NCBI GenBank assembly: GCA_937890595.1
Contig: CALADM010000035.1
Coordinates: forward strand, 6,362-70,361
Reading direction: 5' to 3'
Source: CAJMNU01 sp905214855
GTDB lineage: Bacteria; Bacillota; Clostridia; Lachnospirales; Lachnospiraceae
Length of the DNA: 64,000 nucleotides
In this document: one piece after another, positions 46,701 through 55,273 of the stretch
How the letters are laid out: each line of letters opens with the position of its first letter
How positions within the stretch are numbered: the first letter of the stretch is position 1
The notes under the pieces: generated by a model
Told to the model about the DNA's origin: nothing
What the model saw: only the letters and a program-made list of their open reading frames with translations
The model's database searches: none
Program-made: the position numbers and the translations under genes

Positions 46701-47032
46701 ACAGCACGTATATTACCTCTATTAGAAATATAAAAGCAAACTCCCAATGCTAAAAACACAGGGAACAGATATCCGATCATCCCAAACATCCCAAGCTGAA
46801 GCTGACGAAAGAAATTTCCCACTACTCCACAGATTTTAAAATTGCTGCAAAACAAAAACACTGCGACAGCAAATGTGGATATCATAATCACCTCAGCACG
46901 GAAAAATGAAGTATCTGCCTGTGTCCCAGTGTCTTTTCTTTCGTATTGGGAAGTCTTCCCTCTGGAAGTACTTCTTCTTGTATTTTCTGCAGCAGACGTG
47001 TTACTGCTCTGTTTCTTTCTTGTTTCTGCCAC
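43775..47032 (-). CDS. ftsK: DNA translocase FtsK/SpoIIIE
   Basis: A 1085-residue motor protein that pumps DNA through the division or sporulation septum. Four membrane spans lie in about residues 50-190. A very long hydrophilic linker (about 200-600), rich in Glu, Lys, Gln and Ser, follows. The motor region has AGATGSGKSVCINT (Walker A, near 745), the Walker B-like VIIVDELADLMM, and ATQRPSVNVITGLIKAN. The C-terminal winged-helix gamma domain (about 1010-1075) reads KASIGMLQRVFKIGFNRAA. It starts at a GTG with AAGGGGG ahead. It is longer than the roughly 790 residues of B. subtilis SpoIIIE, mainly because of the linker. Confidence 0.95.
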   Translation of the reverse strand: MAETRKKQSSNTSAAENTRRSTSRGKTSQYERKDTGTQADTSFFRAEVIMISTFAVAVFLFCSNFKICGVVGNFFRQLQLGMFGMIGYLFPVFLALGVCFYISNRGNIRAVLKMIGCTFCFLAVCGLSQMVFGGGWLEGQKIIQYYLISGEKGSGGGLLGGLLAVAFGNMLGTLGTYLLLLVLFIIGMVFITERSFVNFIKRNSSLAYQYAKHDVDRRLEEYEQQRTEKKRIREEQTVSGVDLSSTKLNTIPLVKNSRSNPAISPSSSSVPAFSFPVGAAEPSVHREEVLEIQASKQQKLDKEKCEEQKEKSIISFEEGQKEQEKTEDKPESRQKKDIDFDAVEREAISARLKKQSESQVLNISDFSSVRMEREKEQQHSADQFTGRIHMPRTASVDEYDEGDVKRILAMQEEEKEHLPQSLYKEEDIPLQVPETQMLKRSTRDDLHQASYEKRQEENSKLWADTYRDMGVLDQRPDEEFYKAKEKEEVFVPEETKTVVTAAGKIIEAETSLLQKKLEEKKAVAVTGINTAPKIPDRQKIQSRGYGESLIQTAKGSDFEPGYSRTEDGKKEYLPRKDEFEVASRPGPTLVEQIKEQEEKAKREYIFPPTDLLTKGSFKPGAFSEKEYKETAIKLQQTLQNFGVGVTVTDISCGPAVTRYELHPEQGVKVSRIVSLQDDIKLNLAAADIRIEAPIPGKAAVGIEVPNKENSIVRLRDILDSEEFKKHPSRLAFAVGKDIGGKTVVTDIAKMPHLLIAGATGSGKSVCINTLIMSILYKSSPEDVKLIMVDPKVVELSVYNGIPHLLIPVVTDPKKASAALNWAVAEMTDRYKKFADYNVRDLKGYNAKIEALRDIEDENKPKKLPQIVIIVDELADLMMVAPGEVEDSICRLAQLARAAGIHLVIATQRPSVNVITGLIKANVPSRIAFAVSSGVDSRTIIDMNGAEKLLGKGDMLFYPSGIPKPIRVQGAFVSDSEVTAVVDFLTEQGICAEYSEEIEAKMAGNGMDGGMSDASGERDAYFEQAGKLIIEKEKASIGMLQRVFKIGFNRAARIMDQLADAGVVGEEEGTKPRKVLMTLEEFQDIV

Positions 47033-47060
47033 GTATTACAGCCCCCTTGCATAAAATCAC

Positions 47061-47768
47061 TCATTTTAGTATATCATCTTTTTTTTCAAATGTCACCCCA
47101 TCGTTTAAAAAAATCATCCTGCGTACTTTTTCCACTGCCTCCTGTATTCCTCCTACTTCGTCAATCAAACCTTTCTTTACAGCTTCTTCTCCAACTAAAA
47201 CAGTACCCAAATCTTTTGCCAGCATTGTATTGTTCATCATCAAAGCCTTTGCCTTTTCATATGAAATCTTAGAATGATCTGCAATAAATCCTAATATCCT
47301 ATCTTGTATCATTCCAAAATATTCATATGTCTGCACTGCGCCAATCACAGTACCACTCATCCGTACAGGATGGATCATCATTGTTGCGGTTGGTACAATA
47401 TAGGAATAATCTGCAGCAACTGCAAGCGGCACTCCAATAGAATGGCTGTCTCCAATAACTAAAGAAACGGTTGGTTTACTAAGTGAAGCGATCATCTCTG
47501 CTAATGCTAAACCACAGCTCACATCTCCTCCAATCGTATTAATTAAAATTAACACTCCCTTAATCTTACAATCCTGTTCAATTTCTGCCAATTTAGGAAG
47601 AATGTGCTCATACTTAGTTGTTTTTGAGGAATTCGAAAGATTCTCATGTCCTTCAATCTCACCAATAATGGACATCAGATAAATAGAATCTATTTCTGCC
47701 TGCCCACTCTCCCTGATCTTTTCATCATTATCTATGTGATCTTGATTTTCTTTGCTTGTTTTTATCAT
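47061..47768 (-). CDS. ClpP-family serine protease (TepA/YmfB)
   Basis: A 235-residue ClpP-like protein. The fold signature includes LILINTIGGDVSCGLALAEMI, the nucleophile region GDSHSIGVPLAVAA, the catalytic His in MMIHPVRMSGTVIG, and the Asp in GLIDEVGG. The N-terminal 40 residues are acidic and without a signal peptide. TepA/YmfB is the usual neighbour of spoIIIE in Bacillus, which matches this gene's place 28 bp upstream of ftsK. The name translocation-enhancing protein is historical. The substrate is unknown. The start has AGGAG ahead. Confidence 0.88.
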   Translation of the reverse strand: MIKTSKENQDHIDNDEKIRESGQAEIDSIYLMSIIGEIEGHENLSNSSKTTKYEHILPKLAEIEQDCKIKGVLILINTIGGDVSCGLALAEMIASLSKPTVSLVIGDSHSIGVPLAVAADYSYIVPTATMMIHPVRMSGTVIGAVQTYEYFGMIQDRILGFIADHSKISYEKAKALMMNNTMLAKDLGTVLVGEEAVKKGLIDEVGGIQEAVEKVRRMIFLNDGVTFEKKDDILK

Positions 47769-47933
47769 AGTTTTTCTCCTGCTTTCCTTCCTTTATTTTT
47801 TATATGCCTCATATCAGTTTCTGACCATAATAGTAGTATCTGTAAAATTCGTAGTATCTATACTTGGATAGTGCTATCTTTTGTTGTTCAAAAATATTAT
47901 ATTTCCTTATGATTACCATAGGGCGAATATATT

Positions 47934-47988
47934 AGTAATAAAAAGATCTGCTATTTCATGACATATTAATCACAAAAACAGCAGATCT
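47934..47988 (-). terminator. Intrinsic terminator of the P60-sfp transcript
   Basis: On the minus strand AGATCTGCT and AGCAGATCT form a perfect 9-bp stem around a 27-base loop that can itself pair in part, followed by TTTTATTAC. It is about 40 bp after the Sfp-type gene. Confidence 0.75.
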
Positions 47989-48031
47989 CTATATTCACTC
48001 TAACTTTTTACTATGATGTATGATCCTCTTC

Positions 48032-48631
48032 TTACTTTGTAAAAGAGCACTCCACCCACTGTCCCTGCCACATATCTCTTTCAGATCTCACACAAACAGA
48101 AACAATGGTACGATTTTGCTGTATCTGAAAAAAATACCAGTTTTCTTCTGAAATATTCTGATAACATATGATCTGCTGATTTTCGTCCCATGTAAAAGAA
48201 ATGCTGCTTGGTGGAACAGTAAGCCCCAATCCCAATGCTTTCAGAAAACTTTCTTTTAACGTCCAGAAGCGAAAAAACAGACAATTCTTCTCCTCTTCTG
48301 ATAAACAGGCATCGTATTGCTTTTTTTCTTCTTCGCTTAACACTCTCTTTACCAGATGAACAGGAATCGGACGGATTTCTTCTACATCAATTCCCACTTC
48401 CCCCGTTCCTGTTATCAGCCAGATCTGGCGATTCGTATGGCAAATATTAAAATAAGGCTGTTCTTTTTTGCTAAAATACGGTTTCCCATGAGGTCCATAT
48501 AAAAGATCTGGAAGCTCCCGCATTCCATACTCAGAAAACAGGGCATATTTTAAAAGTTTTCTACCATACTCTTTCTCTGCTTTTCTTTTTTGAATTCTCT
48601 TATCCCAGATACAGGATGTTTTATATACCAT
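48032..48631 (-). CDS. 4'-phosphopantetheinyl transferase (Sfp superfamily)
   Basis: A 199-residue transferase that moves phosphopantetheine from CoA to carrier proteins. The metal-binding motif is VGIDVEEIRP near residue 98, and the second motif is FWTLKESFLKALG near 145. FNICHTNRQIWLITG matches the conserved strand before the Asp-Glu motif. Its size fits the Sfp or small AcpS-II type rather than the 120-residue AcpS. It follows the P60 gene with one base between. No NRPS, PKS or acyl carrier protein gene is in the window, so the target is unknown. Confidence 0.9.
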   Translation of the reverse strand: MVYKTSCIWDKRIQKRKAEKEYGRKLLKYALFSEYGMRELPDLLYGPHGKPYFSKKEQPYFNICHTNRQIWLITGTGEVGIDVEEIRPIPVHLVKRVLSEEEKKQYDACLSEEEKNCLFFRFWTLKESFLKALGLGLTVPPSSISFTWDENQQIICYQNISEENWYFFQIQQNRTIVSVCVRSERDMWQGQWVECSFTK

Positions 48632-48632
48632 A

Positions 48633-50267
48633 TTAATCTCCCAGTACGTTTACAATACATGCCGGTGTTCTATAATTCCATGTTGATATCTTAATTCCAC
48701 TTCGTCTGCTTGCAGCATGGATCACCTGTCCATTACCAATATACATAGCCACATGATTGATCGTTCCAGATTTATTTGTATAGAAAATCAAATCTCCAGG
48801 TCTCTTTTCACTGGAAGAAATCCTTTTTCCGCACTTTGCCTGACTGCCAGAATGATGTGGAAGGCTAACGCCAAAGTGTTTCATAACCTGCATCGTAAAT
48901 CCAGAACAGTCTGCTCCCTTTGTCAAACTAGTCCCTCCCCAAACATAAGGATTCCCTAAAAACTGCATTGCATAATTTACAATCTGTGTACGTTTGGAAA
49001 CAGCCTTCGCAGTAGACCCTGATTTTCCAGAATCACTCTGAAGCGGTGTGAACTTGATCGCCTCTGGGATCGCATAGCGTACATCTACATAGTCTGTAGA
49101 AACAAACGCTGTATCTGTATCCAGCTCAATCTCCACCCATCCATCCAATTGATTGATAACTGCATATCTCTCACTGTTTGAAATCTGTGTCCAGATGGAT
49201 GCATCTGTAGAAGGTTCTGTTCTGGCATTCAACATATCTGTGCTGACGATTGCCATCAATTCTGCATGGTCTACCGCAGCCTGTTTTGCTGCTCCTCCTG
49301 TTAAGATATACTCCGCTTTAACATAACCAGTCACAGGTCCTGACCTGATCTTATACCAGCCATCCAACTCTTCCAAAATCTCTGCGCCACAGTTTCCCGG
49401 CATTTTTCCTATGATCTTCCCATTCTCTTCGCTTGCCTTATCACGAATATTTAAATAGCCCTGTACATTTGATACACCCAGATTATCATATAAGTTGATG
49501 ACCATAGCCCGTGCATCCAGTTTTCTTGCTTCATTAAGTCCAAGCTGGATCGTGACATATTCTTCTGCCATATATCCGCTTCCGTTATAAACCCATCCAT
49601 TCTCTACAGATTCCGCACGATAGCGTTCTCCTTTGTATCCCTGTCCTAACGTATCTGCCTGTGTTGAAGGTTCTTTTCTAATATTTAACGTATCTACCTG
49701 AACGGTTGCAAACTCATACACATATTCTAATGCTTTTACTTTCGCTTCCTCTCCTGTCAGCACATAGTCAGAGCTCACATATCCTGTCAACCCACCTGAA
49801 GAGACATGATACCATCCCTCCAAAGAATCTAAGACCTCACATCCACTGTTTGCATATAATTTTCCAATGACATCTCCCGTCTTAGACGGCTCTTCTCTCA
49901 AATTCACATAACTGTCTGCCTGTATCAGCCCTAGATTGGTATAAGAATCGATCACTGCCTGTTTTGCGGCTTCCTGTTCTTGTTCTTCCTGTTCTTTCTG
50001 CTTTTGAGCTCCTAATTCATCTGTTTCTCCCTGCACTTCTTCCAATTCATCCTGTGCACGCACTGCCACTGTTGCTACTTCATTGGACTGACTATCTGTA
50101 TCTGGCTTTCTCAGCCAAAAAAACACACCTGTCCCAATTCCTACAAGAAGAAGCAACACAAAAACTCCTCCTGCAAAATATGGGATATATGCTGCAAAAG
50201 TTCTTTGCCATTTTAATCGTTTTTTCTTCTGTTCAGAATCTTCTTTTTTATCGAAAAATGGGATCAT
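48633..50267 (-). CDS. SH3-domain / NlpC-P60 peptidoglycan hydrolase
   Basis: A 544-residue membrane-anchored endopeptidase. A charged cytoplasmic start is followed by one membrane span (about residues 28-55). Then four bacterial SH3 repeats are seen, around NLREEPSKTGDVIG, NIRKEPSTQADTLG, NIRDKASEENGKIIG and NARTEPSTDASIW. The C-terminal NlpC/P60 domain (about 420-535) has the catalytic Cys in GGTSLTKGADCSGFT and the His in INHVAMYIGNG. It likely cuts peptide cross-links or stems during growth or division. The ATG at 50267 has GGAGAAGAGG just ahead; an upstream frame of 16 codons lacks family residues. Confidence 0.93.
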   Translation of the reverse strand: MIPFFDKKEDSEQKKKRLKWQRTFAAYIPYFAGGVFVLLLLVGIGTGVFFWLRKPDTDSQSNEVATVAVRAQDELEEVQGETDELGAQKQKEQEEQEQEAAKQAVIDSYTNLGLIQADSYVNLREEPSKTGDVIGKLYANSGCEVLDSLEGWYHVSSGGLTGYVSSDYVLTGEEAKVKALEYVYEFATVQVDTLNIRKEPSTQADTLGQGYKGERYRAESVENGWVYNGSGYMAEEYVTIQLGLNEARKLDARAMVINLYDNLGVSNVQGYLNIRDKASEENGKIIGKMPGNCGAEILEELDGWYKIRSGPVTGYVKAEYILTGGAAKQAAVDHAELMAIVSTDMLNARTEPSTDASIWTQISNSERYAVINQLDGWVEIELDTDTAFVSTDYVDVRYAIPEAIKFTPLQSDSGKSGSTAKAVSKRTQIVNYAMQFLGNPYVWGGTSLTKGADCSGFTMQVMKHFGVSLPHHSGSQAKCGKRISSSEKRPGDLIFYTNKSGTINHVAMYIGNGQVIHAASRRSGIKISTWNYRTPACIVNVLGD

Positions 50268-50305
50268 TCCTCTTCTCCTTTGCGAATCTATTGCCTTTTC
50301 GCACC

Positions 50306-50314
50306 AGTATATCA
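50306..50314 (-). promoter_or_regulatory. Extended -10 promoter of the P60-sfp unit
   Basis: On the minus strand TGATATACT provides an extended -10 about 40 bp ahead of the P60 start. It sits right after the T run of the histidine kinase terminator. The -35 region is weak. Confidence 0.45.
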
Positions 50315-50380
50315 TAAAAAAACGGCAGAAAATATTACAAAATTCTTAAAAAATACATATTTTTGTAATTTATTCTGCCG
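50314..50380 (-). terminator. Intrinsic terminator of the Na/Pi-two-component unit
   Basis: On the minus strand CGGCAGAA and TTCTGCCG, plus the inner ATTACAAAA and TTTTGTAAT arms, make a long hairpin followed by seven T residues. It begins about 30 bp after the kinase stop codon. Confidence 0.9.
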
Positions 50381-50408
50381 AAATTTATCTAATTTTAGCT
50401 ATAACTCC

Positions 50409-51818
50409 TTACATAGACTTCTCTTTTTGCTCTTTTGGGAGAAAAATAATGAATTCTGTTCCTACATCAGGAGTCGATTCTACATGGATCGTACCTCCAT
50501 AATAGCTGACAATATGTTTTACAATGGAAAGTCCCAAACCTGTTCCTCCCATTCTGCGGCTTCTGCCCTTTTCTACTCGGTAAAAACGTTCAAAAATACG
50601 TCCGATATGTTCCTTGCTGATCCCAACACCAGTATCTTTGACCCGTATGGTCACACCCTTTTCCCCTTCCACAGCAAATGCCCACACCTGTCCTCCTGAA
50701 CGGTTATATTTCACTGCATTGCTGAGCAGATTATTAAACAGCTCTTTCATCTGTAATGCATTAGCAAAATAGGTGACTGAAGGACAATCTGCGTGGATCA
50801 ACACATTACGCTCTACAGCCAACGGTTTTACTGTATTTGCCGTTTCCAAGAGGATTGCTCTAAGATCTACAGAGGTTTTCACTACCTCCACTTCTCTTGT
50901 CTCCAGCTTAGAGATCATCAAAATATCATTGATGACATTTGACATATGTCTGGTTTCCTCCAAAATACGGGTCAAAAAATTCTTTTTTGTCGCCTCATCT
51001 GGGATAATATCATTTTCTAAAAGTTCTGCATAGCCTTGAATAGAAGTCAGTGGTGTCTTTAACTCATGAGAGGCATTGCTGAAAAACTCCTGCCTGATAT
51101 GACGTTCCCTTTCAATCTGAGCCAAATATTCTTTCAGATCGCAGGACATTTTCATCGTAGTGTCTGCAATGACATTGATCTCCGGATACTGACACTTTTC
51201 AAATTCCAACTCCATATGTCTTTCATTCATCCGTCCCATCTGTCTTGCGATCTCATCAAGAGGATCTGAAATAGAACGTGAAAACTTATCTGCGATCAAA
51301 ATACAAACCAGCATGGAAATGACCAGACTTAACCAAAAAGCCGGAAGAAACATCACAAGATTTTCCCGAAAACCAGAAAATGGCATTGCCATCCGCAAAA
51401 TATAATTGCCTTTTGTGGATACCTGAGCTACATATAACATGGTTCTTCCCAGAGTTTCTGAATATCTCATGGAATATCCCACTCCAGTTTTTTTTGCCTC
51501 TTCCACTTCTTCTCTTCCAGCATGATTATCCATTGCCTCTGCATCATTTACCTGAGTATCAAATACAACTGTACCATTCAGATCCATCACGGTCAACCGC
51601 CCCTGCTCCGTTTCCTGAGTCCATTCCAGCGAATTTGACAAAAATTTTACATTTCCCTCATAATCAATAATGCTGTCCAAAACGGACAGCATATATCGCA
51701 TATTATTTCTTGATGCCTGAAGCAGCATTGTATTGGTCACAATAAAAAAGATCCCGCTATTTAACAGAAGTGCTGCAAGAAGCACTTCTATAAATCTTAC
51801 AAAAATGGCTCTTCTCAT
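50409..51818 (-). CDS. PhoR-type sensor histidine kinase
   Basis: A 469-residue membrane sensor. There are two membrane spans (about 8-30 and 156-178) with an extracellular sensing domain between, then a HAMP region (about 178-232), the phospho-acceptor His at 251 in SNASHELKTPLTSIQG, and an ATPase domain with NLLSNAVKYN (N box), DTGVGISKEHIG (G1), and GGTGLGLSIVKHI (G2). It overlaps the response regulator as ATGA. The layout resembles PhoR, and the nearby Na/Pi cotransporter favours phosphate, but other inputs cannot be ruled out. Confidence 0.93.
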   Translation of the reverse strand: MRRAIFVRFIEVLLAALLLNSGIFFIVTNTMLLQASRNNMRYMLSVLDSIIDYEGNVKFLSNSLEWTQETEQGRLTVMDLNGTVVFDTQVNDAEAMDNHAGREEVEEAKKTGVGYSMRYSETLGRTMLYVAQVSTKGNYILRMAMPFSGFRENLVMFLPAFWLSLVISMLVCILIADKFSRSISDPLDEIARQMGRMNERHMELEFEKCQYPEINVIADTTMKMSCDLKEYLAQIERERHIRQEFFSNASHELKTPLTSIQGYAELLENDIIPDEATKKNFLTRILEETRHMSNVINDILMISKLETREVEVVKTSVDLRAILLETANTVKPLAVERNVLIHADCPSVTYFANALQMKELFNNLLSNAVKYNRSGGQVWAFAVEGEKGVTIRVKDTGVGISKEHIGRIFERFYRVEKGRSRRMGGTGLGLSIVKHIVSYYGGTIHVESTPDVGTEFIIFLPKEQKEKSM

Positions 51819-52507
51819 ACTGTCTCCTCAGGTTTTTCCAATCGGTATCCTACACCACGGACTGTTTTGATCATAGAACCGCTCTTTTCTCCTAATTTTT
51901 GACGAAGTGTACGGATATGCATATCTAATGTTCTTGTACCACCATCAAATTCATATCCCCATACTTGGTTTAGGATCTCATTGCGTCCGACCACCCTTTT
52001 TTGATTCTCCATCAAATAAACTAAAAGTTCAAATTCTTTGAGTGTCAGCTCTACCTTACGACCATCTTCTATGACTTCTCTTGTACTCTTGTCTATCGTG
52101 ATGGACTCATAGCTGATACGATCTTCTTTGGAGTCTGTCTGGCTGCTCCTTCTCAAAAGCGTACGCACACGCGCCGCAAGTTCCAATACACCAAACGGTT
52201 TTGTCATATAATCGTCTGCTCCGCCATCTAAGCCCATCACCTTGTCTGTCTCTCGGTCTTTTGCAGTCAAAATCATAATGGGAATCTCTCCGACACCCTT
52301 CATGCTGCGTATCTTGTGGATCGCAGAAAGCCCATCCATCCCTGGCAGCATCAGATCAAATACTGCCAAAGAAGGCATGTCTTTCTCAATCGATTTCAAC
52401 GCATCCTCTGCGTTTTCAAATGCACGGATCTGATATCCAAATCCCTGTAACGCTACAGATAGCAGATCCCGAATGTTATCATCATCTTCTACCACATACA
52501 ACAGCAT
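51815..52507 (-). CDS. OmpR/PhoB-type response regulator
   Basis: A 230-residue regulator. The receiver domain (about 1-120) has the acidic pocket near VVEDDDN and the phospho-accepting Asp51 in VFDLMLPGMDG, with Lys in MTKPFG. The C-terminal winged helix (about 130-228) has LTLKEFELLVYLMENQ and GYEFDGGTRTLDMHIRTLR. The ATG at 52507 has GGAGG eight bases ahead; an ATG two codons earlier is too close to the site. It follows the transporter by 12 bp and is coupled to the kinase. Confidence 0.93.
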   Translation of the reverse strand: MLLYVVEDDDNIRDLLSVALQGFGYQIRAFENAEDALKSIEKDMPSLAVFDLMLPGMDGLSAIHKIRSMKGVGEIPIMILTAKDRETDKVMGLDGGADDYMTKPFGVLELAARVRTLLRRSSQTDSKEDRISYESITIDKSTREVIEDGRKVELTLKEFELLVYLMENQKRVVGRNEILNQVWGYEFDGGTRTLDMHIRTLRQKLGEKSGSMIKTVRGVGYRLEKPEETV

Positions 52508-52519
52508 ACCCATTTCCTC

Positions 52520-54157
52520 CTAGAGTTCTTCTTTGATGTAACCGGCTATATTCTTTGCATGATCAGAAATACGTTCCAGATTGCTCAATGCATCCAGGAA
52601 AATAATACCCGCTTCAGGTGTGCAAGTTCCATTAGAAAGACGTTCAATATGACGTTCTCTAAGTTCCTCCTCCAGATTGTCTACTTCCTGTTCATATTTA
52701 GAAGTCAGACGCACATCCTGCATATTTGGCTTTCTTCTTGCTTCTAATGCACAGGTTACAGACTGCTTCACAGACTGACAGATTTCTTCCAGCTCTTTCA
52801 TCGCCTCAGGACCAAATTCAATTTTATTTGTTACTTTTTCTTGAGACAATTCTGCCAGATTTTCGCAGTGATCTCCAATCCGTTCAAAATCTCCGATTGT
52901 ATACATCAGGTTTTTGATCAGAAGATGCTGTCTGTCACTTAGCGAAAGATTGTTGACCTTTACCAGATAATTGGTGAGGAGTTTATTTGATTTATCAATC
53001 TCTTTTTCGCATTCAAGTGTGGTATCCACACCCTCTTGTGTGCTGGTCATCAAATTTTTCATACTTTTGTCCAGAGTACTAAGGACTAATTCACCCATAC
53101 GCTCAATCTCATTGCCTGCTGCCTCAATCGCAAAAGATGGGGATTCCATCATTCTTGCATCCAAATGGATCTCATCACCCTCTTCTTCTCTGCCTTCTGG
53201 AATCAATTTCTGAGAAATTTTTACCAAAACACCTGCAAATGGGAACAGGATAATTGTATTCACTACATTAAATATTGTATGGAAAACAGAAATCTCCACA
53301 CTGCTGATCTCAGACATTGCAAGATCTGGCAATATCATAAATACAACAAACATAATAATACCAAAGATCACTGCACCTAATACATTAAACATCAAATGGA
53401 TCGCAGCAGCTCTCTTTGCAGTCTTATGTGCACCCGCACTGGAAATGATCGCTGTCACACAAGTACCGATATTCTGACCCAGTGTGATAAAGATAGCAGA
53501 ACGCCAGTTTACAATGCCATTTAATGCCAATGTCTGTAAAATACCAACAGAAGCAGAAGAACTCTGGATGATCGCTGTCACAATAGCACCTGTCAAAACT
53601 CCCAAGATCGGATTAGATCCCAGTGTCTGGAAGGCTTTAGAAAAGATCTCAGCGTCACGATAAGGCTCAATTGAAGAAGACATAAAGGAAAGACCTACAA
53701 ACAGTACACCAAATCCCAAAAGGATCTCTCCCACTTCTTTTTTCTTATGGTCTTTTGAGAACAGACGGATCATTGCACCAATTCCAATAAACAGTGGTGC
53801 AAAAAAGTCAGGGCTCAGCATCTCTCCCCACTCATTCATGGATACCAACCAACTTGTGATCGTTGTACCGATATTCGCACCCATGATCACACCAGTTGCC
53901 TGCATCAGGTTTAACATACCTGCGTTAACAAAACCTACCACCATAACTGTTGTTGCAGAAGAGCTCTGGATGATCGCTGTCACAGCCGCACCTACCAAAA
54001 CACCAAGGAAACGGTTTGCTGTCAGAACACCCAAAAGTTTCTGCATTCTGCTTCCGGCAGACTTTTGCAGTCCATCTGCCATAGCTTCCATTCCATAAAG
54101 GAACATTCCAAGTCCGCCAATGAACTGGAACATCATTTGTACATCAGAAAGTTTCAT
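52520..54157 (-). CDS. Na/Pi cotransporter family protein with PhoU-like domain
   Basis: A 545-residue protein with about eight membrane spans holding two inverted repeats. Each repeat has the QSSS motif: AIIQSSSATTVMVVG near residue 61 and AIIQSSSASVGILQT near 190. The C-terminal 200 residues are a helical PhoU-like domain (about 335-545). It belongs to the NptA/YjbB group; in E. coli YjbB exports phosphate when it is in excess, so the direction here is open. It is first in an operon with the two-component pair, which likely senses or sets phosphate. Confidence 0.9.
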   Translation of the reverse strand: MKLSDVQMMFQFIGGLGMFLYGMEAMADGLQKSAGSRMQKLLGVLTANRFLGVLVGAAVTAIIQSSSATTVMVVGFVNAGMLNLMQATGVIMGANIGTTITSWLVSMNEWGEMLSPDFFAPLFIGIGAMIRLFSKDHKKKEVGEILLGFGVLFVGLSFMSSSIEPYRDAEIFSKAFQTLGSNPILGVLTGAIVTAIIQSSSASVGILQTLALNGIVNWRSAIFITLGQNIGTCVTAIISSAGAHKTAKRAAAIHLMFNVLGAVIFGIIMFVVFMILPDLAMSEISSVEISVFHTIFNVVNTIILFPFAGVLVKISQKLIPEGREEEGDEIHLDARMMESPSFAIEAAGNEIERMGELVLSTLDKSMKNLMTSTQEGVDTTLECEKEIDKSNKLLTNYLVKVNNLSLSDRQHLLIKNLMYTIGDFERIGDHCENLAELSQEKVTNKIEFGPEAMKELEEICQSVKQSVTCALEARRKPNMQDVRLTSKYEQEVDNLEEELRERHIERLSNGTCTPEAGIIFLDALSNLERISDHAKNIAGYIKEEL

Positions 54158-54189
54158 AACTCATCCTCCAATATGCATACTATATTTAC

Positions 54190-54198
54190 ATTATACCA
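54190..54198 (-). promoter_or_regulatory. Extended -10 promoter of the Na/Pi-two-component operon
   Basis: On the minus strand TGGTATAAT gives a consensus extended -10. TTGCAT stands upstream at a 15-bp spacing, too short to be a typical -35. The leader to the transporter start is about 30 bases. Confidence 0.6.
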
Positions 54199-54249
54199 AG
54201 ATAATGTAAAATGCAATCCATCTCTATGTAAAATTTGTGTAAGGTCGCA

Positions 54250-55233
54250 TTACAACAATTCTTTGTATACTCTCAAAACATTCTTATAACATATTTTTTC
54301 AATTTCTTCTGTGCGAAATCCCGCTTTTTCCATCTCTCTTATCAAAACAGGCATCTTACCTGCTCCTAAGATCTCAATGTTGCTTCCAATACCATCAAAA
54401 TCTGTCCCCAAACCAATACAGTCAATTCCACCGATCTGTTTTATATGGCGCATATGTGCGATCAGACGCTCCACACTTCCAAAACACTGTTTTTCATCCT
54501 CTTTTTCATCCAAAAAACTGGCACAGAAATTGATACCCATGACACCCCCACGCTCTGCGATCGCACGGATCATATCATCTGTCAGATTTCTCGGATGGGA
54601 ACAGACTGCTCTTGCATTTGAGTGACTGGCTACAAACGGCTTTTTTGCATATCTTAGCACATCATAAATTCCAGCATCCCCCATATGGGAGACATCCACG
54701 ATCATTCCCAGACGTTCCATTTCCTCCACAAATGCAATTCCTTTTTCTTTCAGACCATTCTCTGTCTCTGGAATCGCTTTTCCTGTGTTTAAGTCAATAC
54801 GGTTTGGATATGCCAGCTCATTTTCAAAATTCCACGTCATTGTCATCATACGCACACCCAAACGGTAAAAATCCCGTAAAAGAGCCAGATCCCCTCTGCA
54901 GACACCCCCTTCTTCTATTGTAAGCAAGGCAGACATTTTTCCATTTTTTTGATTTTCTTCTATATCCTGATAGGTTCGTACCACACCGATCTCATCCGAA
55001 TACTGCTCTATCTGCTCATAAAAACAGTCCAACATACGCATACAATATGCAAACGGATCTTCCACACTTTTTAAATGAACGAACAGTGCAAAATTCTGAA
55101 GAAGATATTCTCCTTCTCTCATTCTGTTAAGATCAATATGAAGTCCATTCTCTTTCAAACTGATCATTTCTCCTTGATTTTTTCTGTAGAAAATCTCTCC
55201 GATTGTATCACAATGCATATCTACAATTTTCAT
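54250..55233 (-). CDS. Membrane dipeptidase (peptidase family M19)
   Basis: A 327-residue zinc amidohydrolase of the renal dipeptidase family, which splits dipeptides and, in some bacteria, D-containing ones. The metal motif is VDMHCDTIG near residue 4. Others are LTIEEGGVC (the bridging Glu), VDVSHMGDAG, and PFVASHSNARAVCSHPRNL. The C-terminal GIGTDFDGIG is well placed. There is no signal peptide, so the enzyme is cytoplasmic despite the name. The ATG at 55233 has GGATGG nine bases ahead. The next gene upstream is the CapA-like gene, 41 bp away. Confidence 0.9.
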   Translation of the reverse strand: MKIVDMHCDTIGEIFYRKNQGEMISLKENGLHIDLNRMREGEYLLQNFALFVHLKSVEDPFAYCMRMLDCFYEQIEQYSDEIGVVRTYQDIEENQKNGKMSALLTIEEGGVCRGDLALLRDFYRLGVRMMTMTWNFENELAYPNRIDLNTGKAIPETENGLKEKGIAFVEEMERLGMIVDVSHMGDAGIYDVLRYAKKPFVASHSNARAVCSHPRNLTDDMIRAIAERGGVMGINFCASFLDEKEDEKQCFGSVERLIAHMRHIKQIGGIDCIGLGTDFDGIGSNIEILGAGKMPVLIREMEKAGFRTEEIEKICYKNVLRVYKELL

Positions 55234-55273
55234 AGTCAAAATCCATCCTTTTCTTTTTCTGATCGCTTTACTC

